From: Streptomyces venezuelae
GTDB taxonomy: Bacteria > Actinomycetota > Actinomycetes > Streptomycetales > Streptomycetaceae
Assembly (NCBI RefSeq): GCF_008642335.1
Contig: NZ_CP029191.1
Span: 3,658,001 to 3,722,000 of the forward strand
Direction of reading: 5' to 3'
Length of the DNA stretch: 64,000 nucleotides
The position numbers and the translations under genes are program-made. Below, one piece after another: positions 40,485-48,988 of the stretch. Each line of letters begins with the position of its first letter. Within the stretch, counting starts at the first letter, position 1. The notes under the pieces are model-generated. The model did not search any database and was not told where the DNA came from. It saw nothing but the letters and a program-made list of their open reading frames with translations.

Positions 40485-41960
40485 ATGAACCGTCCGCTGC
40501 GGCACATAGCCGTCTTCTGCGGCCTCCTCACCCTCGCCCTGCTTCTGCGGGCGAACTGGGTGCAGTTCGCGAAGAACGACGATCTCGCGAACGACAAGAA
40601 GAACCGCCGCGTGCAGATCGAGGCGTTCTCCCACCCCCGTGGCGACATCATCGTCGGCGGGAAGTCCATCACCGGCGCGAAGGAGACCCCCGGGTCCGAC
40701 TTCAAGTTCAAGCGGGTCTTCAAAGAGGGCCCGATGTACGCGCCGGTGACGGGCTACTTCTCGCAGGCCCAGGGCGCCACGTTCCTGGAGGGCGTCCACA
40801 ACGGCATCCTCAGCGGCAACGACGACCGGCTCTTCATCAAGCGCACCCTCGACATGCTGACCGGCAAGAAGCAGCAGGGCGGCGACGTCGTCACGACCAT
40901 CGACCCCAAGGCGCAGAAGGCGGCCTACGAAGGTCTGGTGAACCTGAACGCCAAGGGTGCGGTGGTCGCCCTGGACCCGCGCGACGGCAAGGTGCTCGCG
41001 TTGGCCAGCACCCCGTCGTACGACCCCTCGGCCTTCTCGGGCATCTCGCTCGCCGAGGGCAAGAAGTTCAAGGCGCTCAGCGACCGCAAGGACAAGCCGC
41101 TCAGCAACCGCGCGCTGCGCGAGATCTACCCGCCCGGATCCACCTTCAAGATCCTCACCGCGGCCGCCGCCCTGGAGCACGGCGTCGTGACGGACATCGA
41201 CAAGCCGACCGGCGCGCCGACCCCGTACAAACTCCCCCTCAGCTCCACCCGCATCGGCAATGACGTACCGGACTCCAACTGCGACAAGGTCTCCGTGAAG
41301 ACCGGCATGCAGTGGTCCTGCAACAACGTCTTCCTCGACCTCGCGGACAAGCTCGGCAAGGACAAGCTGCGCGAGACGGCGGAGAAGTTCGGCTTCAACG
41401 AAGAGCAGTTCCTTCCCGTACGGGCCGTCGCCAGCAGCTATCCGGAGAAGCTCGACAAGCCGCAGACCGCCCTGACCGGCATGGGCCAGGGCAGCCTGAC
41501 CAGCACGCCGCTGCAGATGGCGATGGTCACGGCGGGCCTCGCCAACGACGGCAAGGTCATGAAGCCGTACCTGGTCGAGGAGTTGCGCGGGCCCGACCTC
41601 TCCACGATCGAGAAGGCCTCGCCCGACCCGCTGAACCAGGCCGTCTCCGAGAAGACGGCGAAGTCCGTCCAGGAAATGATGGAGAACACCGTCGAGAACG
41701 GCACCGCGAACAAGGCGAAGATCGACGGCGTCACGGTCGGCGGCAAGACCGGCACGGCCCAGCACGGCGCGGACGTCAACGACGAGCGTCCGTACGCATG
41801 GTTCGTCTCGTACGCGAAGAACAGCGAAGGCGAGTCCCCCGTCGCCGTCGCCGTGTTCGTCGACCCCTCCGACATGGACATCGCACGCTCGGAGATCGCG
41901 GGCGGCAAGCTGGGCGCGCCGATCGCGAAAGCGGTGATGGAGGCGGTCCTGGAACGGTAG
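40485..41960 (+). CDS. Class B penicillin-binding protein (PbpA-like transpeptidase)
   Basis: A 491-residue membrane-anchored transpeptidase. One N-terminal TM helix (about 6-24), a dimerisation/non-penicillin-binding module (to about 140), then the transpeptidase domain with STFK (catalytic Ser219, Lys222), SCN (278-280) and KTG (421-423). It resembles PbpA-type PBPs that crosslink septal peptidoglycan, but stands alone here without the usual ftsW/rodA partner. It may be a paralogue used in sporulation or antibiotic tolerance (inference). GGGGGGAGC precedes the ATG. Confidence 0.92.
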   Translation: MNRPLRHIAVFCGLLTLALLLRANWVQFAKNDDLANDKKNRRVQIEAFSHPRGDIIVGGKSITGAKETPGSDFKFKRVFKEGPMYAPVTGYFSQAQGATFLEGVHNGILSGNDDRLFIKRTLDMLTGKKQQGGDVVTTIDPKAQKAAYEGLVNLNAKGAVVALDPRDGKVLALASTPSYDPSAFSGISLAEGKKFKALSDRKDKPLSNRALREIYPPGSTFKILTAAAALEHGVVTDIDKPTGAPTPYKLPLSSTRIGNDVPDSNCDKVSVKTGMQWSCNNVFLDLADKLGKDKLRETAEKFGFNEEQFLPVRAVASSYPEKLDKPQTALTGMGQGSLTSTPLQMAMVTAGLANDGKVMKPYLVEELRGPDLSTIEKASPDPLNQAVSEKTAKSVQEMMENTVENGTANKAKIDGVTVGGKTGTAQHGADVNDERPYAWFVSYAKNSEGESPVAVAVFVDPSDMDIARSEIAGGKLGAPIAKAVMEAVLER

Positions 41961-41972
41961 GACGCCGCTGTC

Positions 41973-44072
41973 CTACGCGTCGCACCAGGGCAGAGGCCTG
42001 CTGTGCAGTACGTCGAGGCGTGACACGGCGCGAGTCAGGACCACGTACAGCCGGTGGAGGCCGCGCGCCTCCGCCTCCGCGACGGCGGCCGGTTCGGCGA
42101 CGACGACGTGGTCGTACTCCAACCCCTTGGCGACGGACGCGGGGAGCAGGGTGACGCGTGCGCCCAGCTCGTCGGGGCCCGCGCTGCCGATGCCGGCCGC
42201 GTCCAGTGCCGTACGGAGCCGTTCGACGTCGTGGTCGGCGGCGATGACCCCGATCGACCCCTCGCGCGCGAGCGCGTCCCGCACCGCCTCCACCACCGCG
42301 GCCGCCACGTCCGCGACCTGGCGCACCCGCAGCTCCCCGTCCCCGCGCAGCGACCTCGCGGGCGGTACGTCCACGTCGAGCCGCCCGAGCAGTTCGTTGG
42401 CGAGCCCGACGACGGCACGCGGCACCCGGAACCCGGTGGTCAGCGGCGCCACCGCGGCATCCGGCTTGCCCAGGTGGGCGAGCACCTCCTCCCAACTCCT
42501 GGCCGCCCAGGGCGTGGTGGCCTGCGCGAGGTCGCCGAGGACCGTCAGCGAGCCGAAGTCCGAGCGGCGCGCGATGACGCGGCACTCCATGGGCGAGAGG
42601 TCCTGGGCCTCGTCGACGACGATGTGCCCGTACCCGGCGGGGCGTTCGAGGAGCCCCTCGATCTCGTCGAGCAGCACCAGGTCGGCGGCGCTCCACTTCG
42701 CGGACTTGTGGGAGCGGGGCGGCCGGTCCCACAGGACCGCCCGCTGTTCCGCGTCCGTGAGGATCCCGTCGGCCGCGGCGGCGAGCGTCTCCGCGTCGCC
42801 CAGCACCTGCGCGAGCACCTCGTCCGCCCGCACCCGGGGCCAGACCGCGTCGAGGAAGCCGCTGACGGACCGGGCCCGCCCCACCCTCTGCACCCACGTG
42901 TTGTTCTGCGGCCCGGCCCGCCGCTCGGCCTGCTCCCGTACGGCCCGCACGACCCGGCTGCGCACCCGCTCGCGCCCGACGGCGTACGGCGGCTCCTCGT
43001 CCCGTACGTCCGCCACGATCCGCTCCAGTTCACCGAGCGGGACCCGCCACCGGTACGCCCCGTCGGCCACGGCGACCTCCGCGTCCGCGGGCGGCGCGAC
43101 GACCCGCGCGTAGAGCGCCCGGCGCAGCACCTCGGCCATCCGGGCGTCGTGCTTGACGACGGCGGCGCCCTCGCGGTCGTGGGCACGGACCGAGTACCGC
43201 CCCCGGATCTCATCACTCACCGTGGACTGCCGTACGCCGGTCTCGCCGAGGGAGGGGAGCACCTCGGCGATGTAGCGGAGGAAGGTGCGGTTGGGGCCGA
43301 GGATGAGCAGTCCGGAGCGCTGGACGCGGTGGGGGTACGTGTAGAGGAGGTACGCGGCGCGGTGCAGGCCGACGGCGGTCTTGCCGGTGCCGGGGGCTCC
43401 CTGCACGCAGACGGAGGCGGTGAGTTCGCCGCGTACGAGGTCGTCCTGCTCGGGCTGGATGGTGGCGGCGATGTCGCGCATGGGGCCGACGCGGGGCCGC
43501 TCGATCTCCCCGGCGAGGATGCGGCTGCTCACACCGTCATCGTGGCCGCCGTCCCCCAAAAGCTCGTTCCCCAGGAGCTCGTTCCCCAGAAGCTCGTCCT
43601 CCATCCCGGTGAGGTCGGCGGAGTCCCCCTTGCTGCCGGGCGCCCAGCCGAACCGGCGCCGGACGGCGACGCCCTGCGGGTCCCGGGCGCCCGCCTGGTA
43701 GAAGGCGCGGGAGACGGGGGCGCGCCAGTCGACGACGAGGGGCGGGGCGGAGGGGTGCTCGCTGACGCGCAGCCGCCCGACGTAGTACCGCTGCCCGCGG
43801 TGCTCGCCGGCCCCGGCGTCCTCCGCGTCGGCGAAGTCGAGTCGCCCGAAGAACAGCGGCGCCTGCGGCAGCTCGCGCATCGCTTTGGCGTGGCTGCGGA
43901 ACTCGTACCCGAGCACTTCGGCGTCGGCCCCGGACGCGGACACGTCCGCCCCTCCGACGACCCGCTCCTCGGCGCCCTCGACCATGCGGGCAAGGGCGGC
44001 GCGACAGGCGTCGTGGTGGCGGCGTTCCTGGGCGAGGGTGTCGGTGGCTGCGACCGCTGGTGTCGTCGTCAT
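41973..44072 (-). CDS. HelD-like UvrD/Rep-family ATPase
   Basis: A 699-residue superfamily-1 ATPase. An N-terminal coiled-coil arm (about 10-60) and DWRAPVSRAFYQA precede Walker A QGAPGTGKTAVGLHRAAYLLY (about 225-245). HIVVDEAQDLSPMECRVI is motif II; VLGDLAQATTPWA and later helicase motifs follow, with LHRLYVVLTRA at the end. HelD proteins recycle stalled RNA polymerase, and the HelR subgroup protects against rifamycins. No rifamycin-associated element is evident upstream. ELLGN pentapeptide repeats near residue 160 come from a 15-bp array. It is divergent from a TetR gene. Confidence 0.85.
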   Translation of the reverse strand: MTTTPAVAATDTLAQERRHHDACRAALARMVEGAEERVVGGADVSASGADAEVLGYEFRSHAKAMRELPQAPLFFGRLDFADAEDAGAGEHRGQRYYVGRLRVSEHPSAPPLVVDWRAPVSRAFYQAGARDPQGVAVRRRFGWAPGSKGDSADLTGMEDELLGNELLGNELLGDGGHDDGVSSRILAGEIERPRVGPMRDIAATIQPEQDDLVRGELTASVCVQGAPGTGKTAVGLHRAAYLLYTYPHRVQRSGLLILGPNRTFLRYIAEVLPSLGETGVRQSTVSDEIRGRYSVRAHDREGAAVVKHDARMAEVLRRALYARVVAPPADAEVAVADGAYRWRVPLGELERIVADVRDEEPPYAVGRERVRSRVVRAVREQAERRAGPQNNTWVQRVGRARSVSGFLDAVWPRVRADEVLAQVLGDAETLAAAADGILTDAEQRAVLWDRPPRSHKSAKWSAADLVLLDEIEGLLERPAGYGHIVVDEAQDLSPMECRVIARRSDFGSLTVLGDLAQATTPWAARSWEEVLAHLGKPDAAVAPLTTGFRVPRAVVGLANELLGRLDVDVPPARSLRGDGELRVRQVADVAAAVVEAVRDALAREGSIGVIAADHDVERLRTALDAAGIGSAGPDELGARVTLLPASVAKGLEYDHVVVAEPAAVAEAEARGLHRLYVVLTRAVSRLDVLHSRPLPWCDA
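43554..43598. repeat. In-frame 15-bp repeat in the HelD-like gene
   Basis: Three 15-bp units (43554, 43569, 43584) encode tandem ELLG(N/D) pentapeptides; they differ at a few bases. Confidence 0.85.
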
Positions 44073-44087
44073 GCGCCCAGAATAATG

Positions 44088-44098
44088 TAACCGAGTTA
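44088..44098. promoter_or_regulatory. Candidate TetR operator
   Basis: TAAC-CGA-GTTA is an inverted repeat in an unusually AT-rich intergenic segment between the divergent HelD-like and TetR genes. Confidence 0.45.
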
Positions 44099-44154
44099 AA
44101 AACATAACCAAGGCACATTCATAACCGCATCTCATGCCCGGCTAGACTCGCCCC

Positions 44155-44826
44155 ATGCCCCCAGCAACCGAGAGCACGAGCCCCGTGGGCCCCGCGGGCC
44201 CCACGCCCGGCCTCCGCGCCCGCAAGAAGCAGCGCCGCTTCGAGGAGATCTCCGAGACGGCGATCGCCCTCTTCCTGGAGAAGGGGTTCGAGAAGGTGTC
44301 GGTGGCGGAGGTCGCGGCGGCGGCGGAGGTCTCCAAGCCGACCCTGTTCCGCTACTTCGCGTCGAAGGAGGACCTGGTCCTCCACCGCTTCGCCGACCAC
44401 GAGGACGAAGCGGCCCGCACGGTCGCCGCCCGCCCCGCGGAACTCACCGCGCTCGACGCGCTCCACCGCCACTTCCTGGCCGGTCTGGACCGCCACGACC
44501 CGGTGACGGGCCTCAACGACGCCGAAGGGGTCCTGGCCTTCCACCGCCTCCTCTACGGAACCCCGTCCCTGGTCGCCCGCCTCCACGGCTACCAGAACCG
44601 CTCCGAACGGGCCCTGGCCACGGCCCTCCGCGACGCCCACGGCGGCACACCCTTGGAAGCCCGCCTGGCCGCGGCCCAGATCATCGCCGTCCACCGAGTC
44701 CTGGCAGAGGACAACTGGCACCGCGTCGCATCGGGCGAGCCCGTCCCCCACGTCCACAAGACCGCGACCACCGCCACGAACGAGGCATACACCCAACTAC
44801 GCAAGGGCCTCACCCGCTACGCGTGA
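44155..44826 (+). CDS. TetR-family transcriptional regulator
   Basis: A 223-residue TetR protein. After a flexible leader the HTH (about 22-70) is RRFEEISETAIALFLEKGFEKVSVAEVAAAAEVSKPTLFRYFASKEDLV. The ligand domain contains RLHGYQNRSERALATALRD. TAGACT (44143-44148) lies 6 nt before the ATG, so it is probably leaderless. It is divergent from the HelD-like gene and its last 10 bp overlap the convergent membrane-sensor gene. Confidence 0.9.
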   Translation: MPPATESTSPVGPAGPTPGLRARKKQRRFEEISETAIALFLEKGFEKVSVAEVAAAAEVSKPTLFRYFASKEDLVLHRFADHEDEAARTVAARPAELTALDALHRHFLAGLDRHDPVTGLNDAEGVLAFHRLLYGTPSLVARLHGYQNRSERALATALRDAHGGTPLEARLAAAQIIAVHRVLAEDNWHRVASGEPVPHVHKTATTATNEAYTQLRKGLTRYA

Positions 44827-45683
44827 CCGGGCGGCGCGGGCAGCGGCGAGGACAGCCGCCACAGGGTGTCGAAGAGGTCCTGCCGTTGGGCGACCTTCTC
44901 GCGCCCGGCGGCCCCCGATTCGGCACGCCAGTGGGTCAGGACGGCCTGGTAGCCCTTGAGGTCGAGGATCTGCCGCTCCGGCGGCACGGGAGCGGACTCC
45001 TGCACCACCTTGTCGTAGATGCCGTCGAACAGTTCGTCACCGTTGATCAGACATAACTTCAGCAGGGGCGTGATGCGCAACATGCGGAACTCCACGTCCA
45101 TGTCGGCCCGGCGGGACCCCCTCAGGCTGCGGGCCGCGCCCTCGAACTCACGCACGTTCCACCGCACCCGGTCCAGCTGATACGCCCGGTACGCGGGGTC
45201 GTCCACGGCTCTGCCCCGCGCGTCCAGCGTCCCCGGAATCGCCATCGGCACGGTGAAATCCGGCACGAGGATCCGCACCCGCACGCTGCGCCGAGCCCCC
45301 TCCTCCAGCGCTTCCAGGCTTCGCATGACCGGCGCCTTGACCGTCTCCCCGGTGTAGCCGATGGCGTCTATGCGGACCCGCCGCGCCCTTCTGTTCCCCA
45401 CCACGCGCTCGATGTGCTCGCCCAGGTCCGCCGTGCGTATCTCGGAACCGGCCTCGGGACGCGTCCTGCGGTTCAGCTCGCGCACCTCGTTGTAGAGCAC
45501 GTAACCGACCAGGCTGACGATCGAACCGCCCACGAAGGCCTTGCCCTCCAGCGCATCCCCCACGGGCCGCACGAACTGGGCGACCAGACCGAGGACGAAC
45601 ACACCGAGCAGCAGCGCCTTGGTCAGGGCACTCTCCGCGTTCGCCCAGCGCTCCCGCCCCGAACGACGACCTCTCGCAGCCAC
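44817..45683 (-). CDS. Two-TM protein with DevA-type C-terminal domain
   Basis: A 288-residue protein. Two TM helices (about 20-38 and 48-64) are followed by a cytoplasmic domain (about 100-288) that aligns by eye with the C-terminal domains of DevA and DevE: VRIDAIGYTGET, VRVRILVPDFTVPMAIPG, DVEFRMLRITPLLKLCLINGDELFDG and FDTLW match DevA segments of the same order and spacing. Here it is tethered to the membrane instead of fused to a HTH. The GTG at 45683 has GAGGGGG 7 nt upstream; a GTG/ATG pair further up is possible. Confidence 0.75.
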   Translation of the reverse strand: MAARGRRSGRERWANAESALTKALLLGVFVLGLVAQFVRPVGDALEGKAFVGGSIVSLVGYVLYNEVRELNRRTRPEAGSEIRTADLGEHIERVVGNRRARRVRIDAIGYTGETVKAPVMRSLEALEEGARRSVRVRILVPDFTVPMAIPGTLDARGRAVDDPAYRAYQLDRVRWNVREFEGAARSLRGSRRADMDVEFRMLRITPLLKLCLINGDELFDGIYDKVVQESAPVPPERQILDLKGYQAVLTHWRAESGAAGREKVAQRQDLFDTLWRLSSPLPAPPGHA

Positions 45684-45755
45684 CAGGCCCCCTCGCATCA
45701 CGGGAGTTGACGCCGTGCTCCACGGTGAAGGCCATGGTGCCCGTGACCGGACCGG

Positions 45756-46898
45756 TCAGGAAGAGCACGTCTCCCGCCCGAACGGCCCCTCGTACCACTC
45801 CCGCAGTGCCTTCTCGGCAACGCCCTCGTCCGGCACCGAGTCCAGCTTCAGGGGTTCCGCCGCGCGGCGGACCGCCCGGCAGACGCGGGCTGCCGCGCCC
45901 GCGTAGTCGGCGGAGTCCGGAGGGCCGGGCAGGCCGGTCAGAGCGAGGGCGGCCCGCATGATGTCGGGGAAGACGGACTGGGCGTATTCGAAGTCCAGGT
46001 AGACGGGGAGGTCGCTGGTCATGCCGGCCGTCATGGCGGCGTGGCCCGCCCGTTCCATCGCCTCGGTCCACAGTTCCCTGACACGGGTCTGCTCGTCCTT
46101 CTCGTACTCCATGCGGACCATGTGGATGGCGAGGTCGTGCAGGGGATCGCCGTACATGGCCAGCTCCCAGTCGATCACCGCCAGTTGTCTGCGGTCGACG
46201 ACGACGTTCGCGCGGTGCACGTCGGTGTGGAGGAGGCAGAAAGGTCTGGGGGTGAGGCGGGGGCGGGCCGGGTTGTCGCGGAAGGCCGCGAGGGCGTCGG
46301 GGCGTACTCCGACGGCCGAGAAGAGCGCGTCGAAGCGTTCACGGTTCGGGGCGTGCACCCGGTGCTCGGTGAAGTCGATGAGCCATTGGAGGAACTCCTC
46401 GGAACGGCCCGAGCCGGGCCAGCCGTCCGGACGTGGCGGGAGCTCGTCCTCGGGCACCGCGGCGGCGCGGGCGAAGAACTCCGCGAAGGAGCGCATCAGC
46501 GGCTCCCCGATGGGGCCCCACGGCACCACGTCGGAGAGCGCCTGCCCGGCCCGGTAGGAGTGCAGCGACCAGTCGCCGAAGTCCCTCAGGCAGCGCGGGA
46601 CTTCCTTCAGGTGGCGGCTGACCACCGCGAGCAGCTCGGGCTCGCTCGGCCAGATGCGGGGCACCACCTCCACCGTCTCGCGCGGCATCCGGCACTTGAC
46701 CCGCGCACGGAACGGCATCGTGCACAGCAGCAGGGCGAGCGACCAGCCGAGCGGCACGACGTGGTTGATGTTGTGGTGACCGGCCACGACCTGGCGCTTC
46801 GGGTGCTCCCGGTGCAGTTCGGCGAGGCGTCGGATCCACGACTCGCGGAGCCCGGTCTTCGGCGCCTCGTGGGGGGTGCGAGGCGGAGGGGACGGCAT
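45756..46898 (-). CDS. Aminoglycoside-phosphotransferase-like kinase (APH family)
   Basis: A 380-residue kinase-like protein. CLLHTDVHRANVVVDRRQLAVIDWELAMYGDPLHDLAIHMVRM contains the catalytic H-x-D-x4-N loop and the IDWE metal-binding motif. The N-terminal lobe has no obvious Gly-rich loop but shows HHNINHVVPLGW near residue 40. APH-fold kinases phosphorylate small molecules such as antibiotics, choline or sugars; the substrate is unknown. It lies between devB and the DevA-type membrane sensor on the same strand, suggesting a shared pathway. The ATG follows GGAGGGGAC. Confidence 0.82.
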   Translation of the reverse strand: MPSPPPRTPHEAPKTGLRESWIRRLAELHREHPKRQVVAGHHNINHVVPLGWSLALLLCTMPFRARVKCRMPRETVEVVPRIWPSEPELLAVVSRHLKEVPRCLRDFGDWSLHSYRAGQALSDVVPWGPIGEPLMRSFAEFFARAAAVPEDELPPRPDGWPGSGRSEEFLQWLIDFTEHRVHAPNRERFDALFSAVGVRPDALAAFRDNPARPRLTPRPFCLLHTDVHRANVVVDRRQLAVIDWELAMYGDPLHDLAIHMVRMEYEKDEQTRVRELWTEAMERAGHAAMTAGMTSDLPVYLDFEYAQSVFPDIMRAALALTGLPGPPDSADYAGAAARVCRAVRRAAEPLKLDSVPDEGVAEKALREWYEGPFGRETCSS

Positions 46899-46990
46899 GA
46901 GCGCAGAGGGTATCCGGATCACGGAACCGTTCCTGCCACATGCCACATAGTGGACGTCGGCGTGGCGCTTGCGTGCTCTCGCCTGCTCCT

Positions 46991-47758
46991 TTACGGCGCC
47001 TTCGTGTGCCCGGTGGCGTATACAACCCTGGAGAGGCGTTCGAGGGAGTCGACCAGATGTTCCGCGCCCGCCTCGCGCAGCAGCCGCGCCTTGCGTTCGT
47101 TGCGCGCGTATCCGAGGAACCCCACGCCCGCCTGCTGTGCCGCGACGTAGTCGGAGGGGGCGTCACCGATCATCAGGGTCGCCCGCGGCTCCGCCCCCAT
47201 GGCGCGCACCGCCCGCTCGACGCAGTCCGGATCGGGCTTGAGGCGGCTGAGATCATGGGTTCGGCCGTATATGTGGGGGGCGAAGCAGCTCAGGATGCCG
47301 CGCCGCGCCAGGTACCTGCCCACCGCGCACGGCGCGTTGTTGGTCGTCACCGCGAGCCGGGCGCCGACCGCCGTCCAGGTGCGGATCAGCGGGTCGACGT
47401 ACGCGGTCGGCATGGCCGTCGCCACGGCGTTCAGCTCCTGCCGCGTGAGCCACTGCTCCAGCTCGACGACGAGGTCGCTGCGGGGGTGCCTGCGGTCGAC
47501 GGCGCGCAGCACGACGTAGGGGTCGGGCTCCTTCATCTCCTCGTCGGTGAGCAGCCCGCGCAGTCCGCGCTCCTTCAGCCAGTGGACCAGGTCCGCCGCC
47601 ACGTCCGCCGCCGGGCGTCCGGCGAAGAGGCGGCAGATGGGTCCGTCGAAGTCGAAGAGCACGAAACGGACGGCGGTGACCACATCCCGCAACCGTTCGG
47701 TCTCATCCGTCGCCGATTCGGTCGGCGTCGCGTCGGACTGCGTCGAATCAGATGTCAT
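46991..47758 (-). CDS. devB: DevB, HAD-superfamily hydrolase of the devAB operon
   Basis: A 255-residue HAD hydrolase. VLFDFDGPICRLF has nucleophile Asp36 and Asp38; LAVTTNNAP is motif II; LKPDPDCVERAVRAMG holds the motif III Lys; MIGDAPSDYVAAQQAGV is motif IV. Its ATG follows the devA TAA with no gap, so the genes are cotranscribed and probably coupled. Position and type match S. coelicolor devB, required with devA for aerial development (recalled literature). The substrate is unknown. Confidence 0.85.
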   Translation of the reverse strand: MTSDSTQSDATPTESATDETERLRDVVTAVRFVLFDFDGPICRLFAGRPAADVAADLVHWLKERGLRGLLTDEEMKEPDPYVVLRAVDRRHPRSDLVVELEQWLTRQELNAVATAMPTAYVDPLIRTWTAVGARLAVTTNNAPCAVGRYLARRGILSCFAPHIYGRTHDLSRLKPDPDCVERAVRAMGAEPRATLMIGDAPSDYVAAQQAGVGFLGYARNERKARLLREAGAEHLVDSLERLSRVVYATGHTKAP

Positions 47759-48658
47759 TTAAGAGAGTGTCAGGTCAGAAGTGATCGTTTCCCAGAGGGC
47801 GTCGAACCAGTTCTGCGACTCGTCGACGAAGACCGTGTCACGGGAGGTGTCGGCGGACTTCTCGAAGGAGAAGACCGGGGCCTTGATGCCCCCCGCGTCC
47901 CAGATGTCCATCACCTCGGTCGCACCGTCGGGCACCTCGAGCTCCACGGACGTACGCCCCAGCGTGTAATACGCCAGCAACGCCTCCCGCCCGTTCAACA
48001 GATACAACTTCACCGGCGTAGTGAACGGCAGCGCTCGGAACGTGACGTCGACGTCGATTCCGTGGGAGGCGCGCAGGGCGCGCAGGTTGTGGCGGAGGAC
48101 CTGGCCCTGCGCGTTGCGCTGCGCGTGCCAGCGCTGGTGGAGCCGTTCCCGGTCCGCGTCGCCGCCCTCCATCGGCACGGGGAACGCGAGCTCGATGTCG
48201 CTGCTCGGGAGCAGGATCCGCGCGGTGATCGACTGGGGGCGCAGCCGGCCCTCGTGGATGAGCCGCACCGGCTCGCCGAGCGCGATCATCAGGGTCTCCG
48301 CGGTGTACGAGACCACGTCGATCCGCACGTGCGGCTCGGCGAAGGCCGCAGTGAGCCGCGGGGCCAGGGCGACCATGGACGGCTGGGGTTCCTTGCCCAC
48401 GGGGGGCTGCGCCGACCGGGCGACGCGCGGCGGGCTGCCCTTGCTCACGTTGGACAGCAGGCCCTCGGCCTGGAGCTTCTTCATCGCCTGGCGTACGGCG
48501 CCTCGTTCGACGCCGAACTCCTCGGCGAGTTCGGCCTGGGTCGGCAGGCGTTCGCCCGCCTTCAGTTCGCCCGCCCGGATGCGGTCGCGGAGGGTGTCGG
48601 CGATGTACTGGGGGGTGAGTCTTCTGCTGCCGTTCACTGCCACGTTCTCCTGGGTCAC
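47759..48658 (-). CDS. devA: DevA, GntR-type developmental regulator
   Basis: A 299-residue regulator. The winged HTH (about 10-78) is QYIADTLRDRIRAGELKAGERLPTQ and FGVERGAVRQAMKKLQAEGLLSNVSKGSP. The C-terminal domain (about 110-299) is not FadR or UTRA but the DevA type, with VRIDVVSYTAET, RILLPSSDIELAFPVP, VDVTFRALPFTTPVKLYLLNG and WFDALWETI. I choose the GTG at 48658: TATCGT on the coding strand (48665-48670) lies 6 nt upstream, as for a leaderless message. From memory, devA is negatively autoregulated and needed for sporulation in S. coelicolor. Confidence 0.9.
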   Translation of the reverse strand: MTQENVAVNGSRRLTPQYIADTLRDRIRAGELKAGERLPTQAELAEEFGVERGAVRQAMKKLQAEGLLSNVSKGSPPRVARSAQPPVGKEPQPSMVALAPRLTAAFAEPHVRIDVVSYTAETLMIALGEPVRLIHEGRLRPQSITARILLPSSDIELAFPVPMEGGDADRERLHQRWHAQRNAQGQVLRHNLRALRASHGIDVDVTFRALPFTTPVKLYLLNGREALLAYYTLGRTSVELEVPDGATEVMDIWDAGGIKAPVFSFEKSADTSRDTVFVDESQNWFDALWETITSDLTLS

Positions 48659-48670
48659 GACCAGACGATA

Positions 48671-48697
48671 CAACTGACCGCCATCTTTGGGGAGTTG
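48671..48697. promoter_or_regulatory. Inverted repeat over the devA promoter
   Basis: CAACT and AGTTG flank 17 nt containing GCCATCTTTGGGG. The same arrangement recurs in front of devE at 49897-49923 with GCCATCTTAGGGG. Confidence 0.6.
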
Positions 48698-48746
48698 CAG
48701 AGAAGTTGTTTCGGGATCACCACCAAGTGGGGACAAGTCAAGCAGA

Positions 48747-48759
48747 GTTGGTTGCCAAC
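48747..48759. promoter_or_regulatory. GTTGG-N3-CCAAC palindrome, devA copy
   Basis: A perfect-arm palindrome about 89 bp from the devA start and 30 bp before the small membrane-protein gene. A matching site lies at 49973-49985, a similar distance from devE. Confidence 0.6.
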
Positions 48760-48789
48760 TGACTCAAGATGGCAGAAGGAGGAACCACC

Positions 48790-48978
48790 ATGCCCGCCAT
48801 AGCCCTCCTCGCAGCCGTGGTCGCCGTCGCCCTGGAACAGCTCGTGCAGTGGAAGTACGGCCCGATGGGCATCGTCGGCCTCCTTCTGCTGACCGTGGGC
48901 GTCAAGGCGAAGAACCCCACCTGCAGTTCCATCGGAGCCGTCGTCCTCGCCCTGATCGTGACGGGCCCGGCCGGCTGA
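48790..48978 (+). CDS. Small membrane protein paired with devA
   Basis: A 62-residue protein. Helix 1 covers about 4-20, then conserved EQLVQWKYGPMGIVGLLLLTVGVKAKN, and a third hydrophobic stretch near the C-terminus. AAGGAGG lies 6 nt before the ATG. It is a clear paralogue of the protein at 50045-50230 (shared EQL-QWKYGP-GIV and GIKAKN-type blocks). It is divergent from devA and its stop abuts the devE stop. Function unknown. Confidence 0.85.
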   Translation: MPAIALLAAVVAVALEQLVQWKYGPMGIVGLLLLTVGVKAKNPTCSSIGAVVLALIVTGPAG

Positions 48979-48988
48979 TCAGCCGGCC
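48969..48988. terminator. Palindrome over two back-to-back stop codons
   Basis: A perfect 20-bp palindrome centred on TGATCA, so the stop codons of the small membrane gene (plus) and devE (minus) meet at its centre. It may act as a compact bidirectional terminator. Confidence 0.55.

Noticed and set aside
39339..41765. Long antisense frame across the oxidoreductase and PBP genes
   Set aside because: It spans two well-supported plus-strand genes and lacks any domain or ribosome binding site.
44073..44154. Rifamycin-associated element upstream of the HelD-like gene
   Set aside because: No GC-rich inverted-repeat element of that kind is visible; the segment is AT-rich and carries a TetR-like site.
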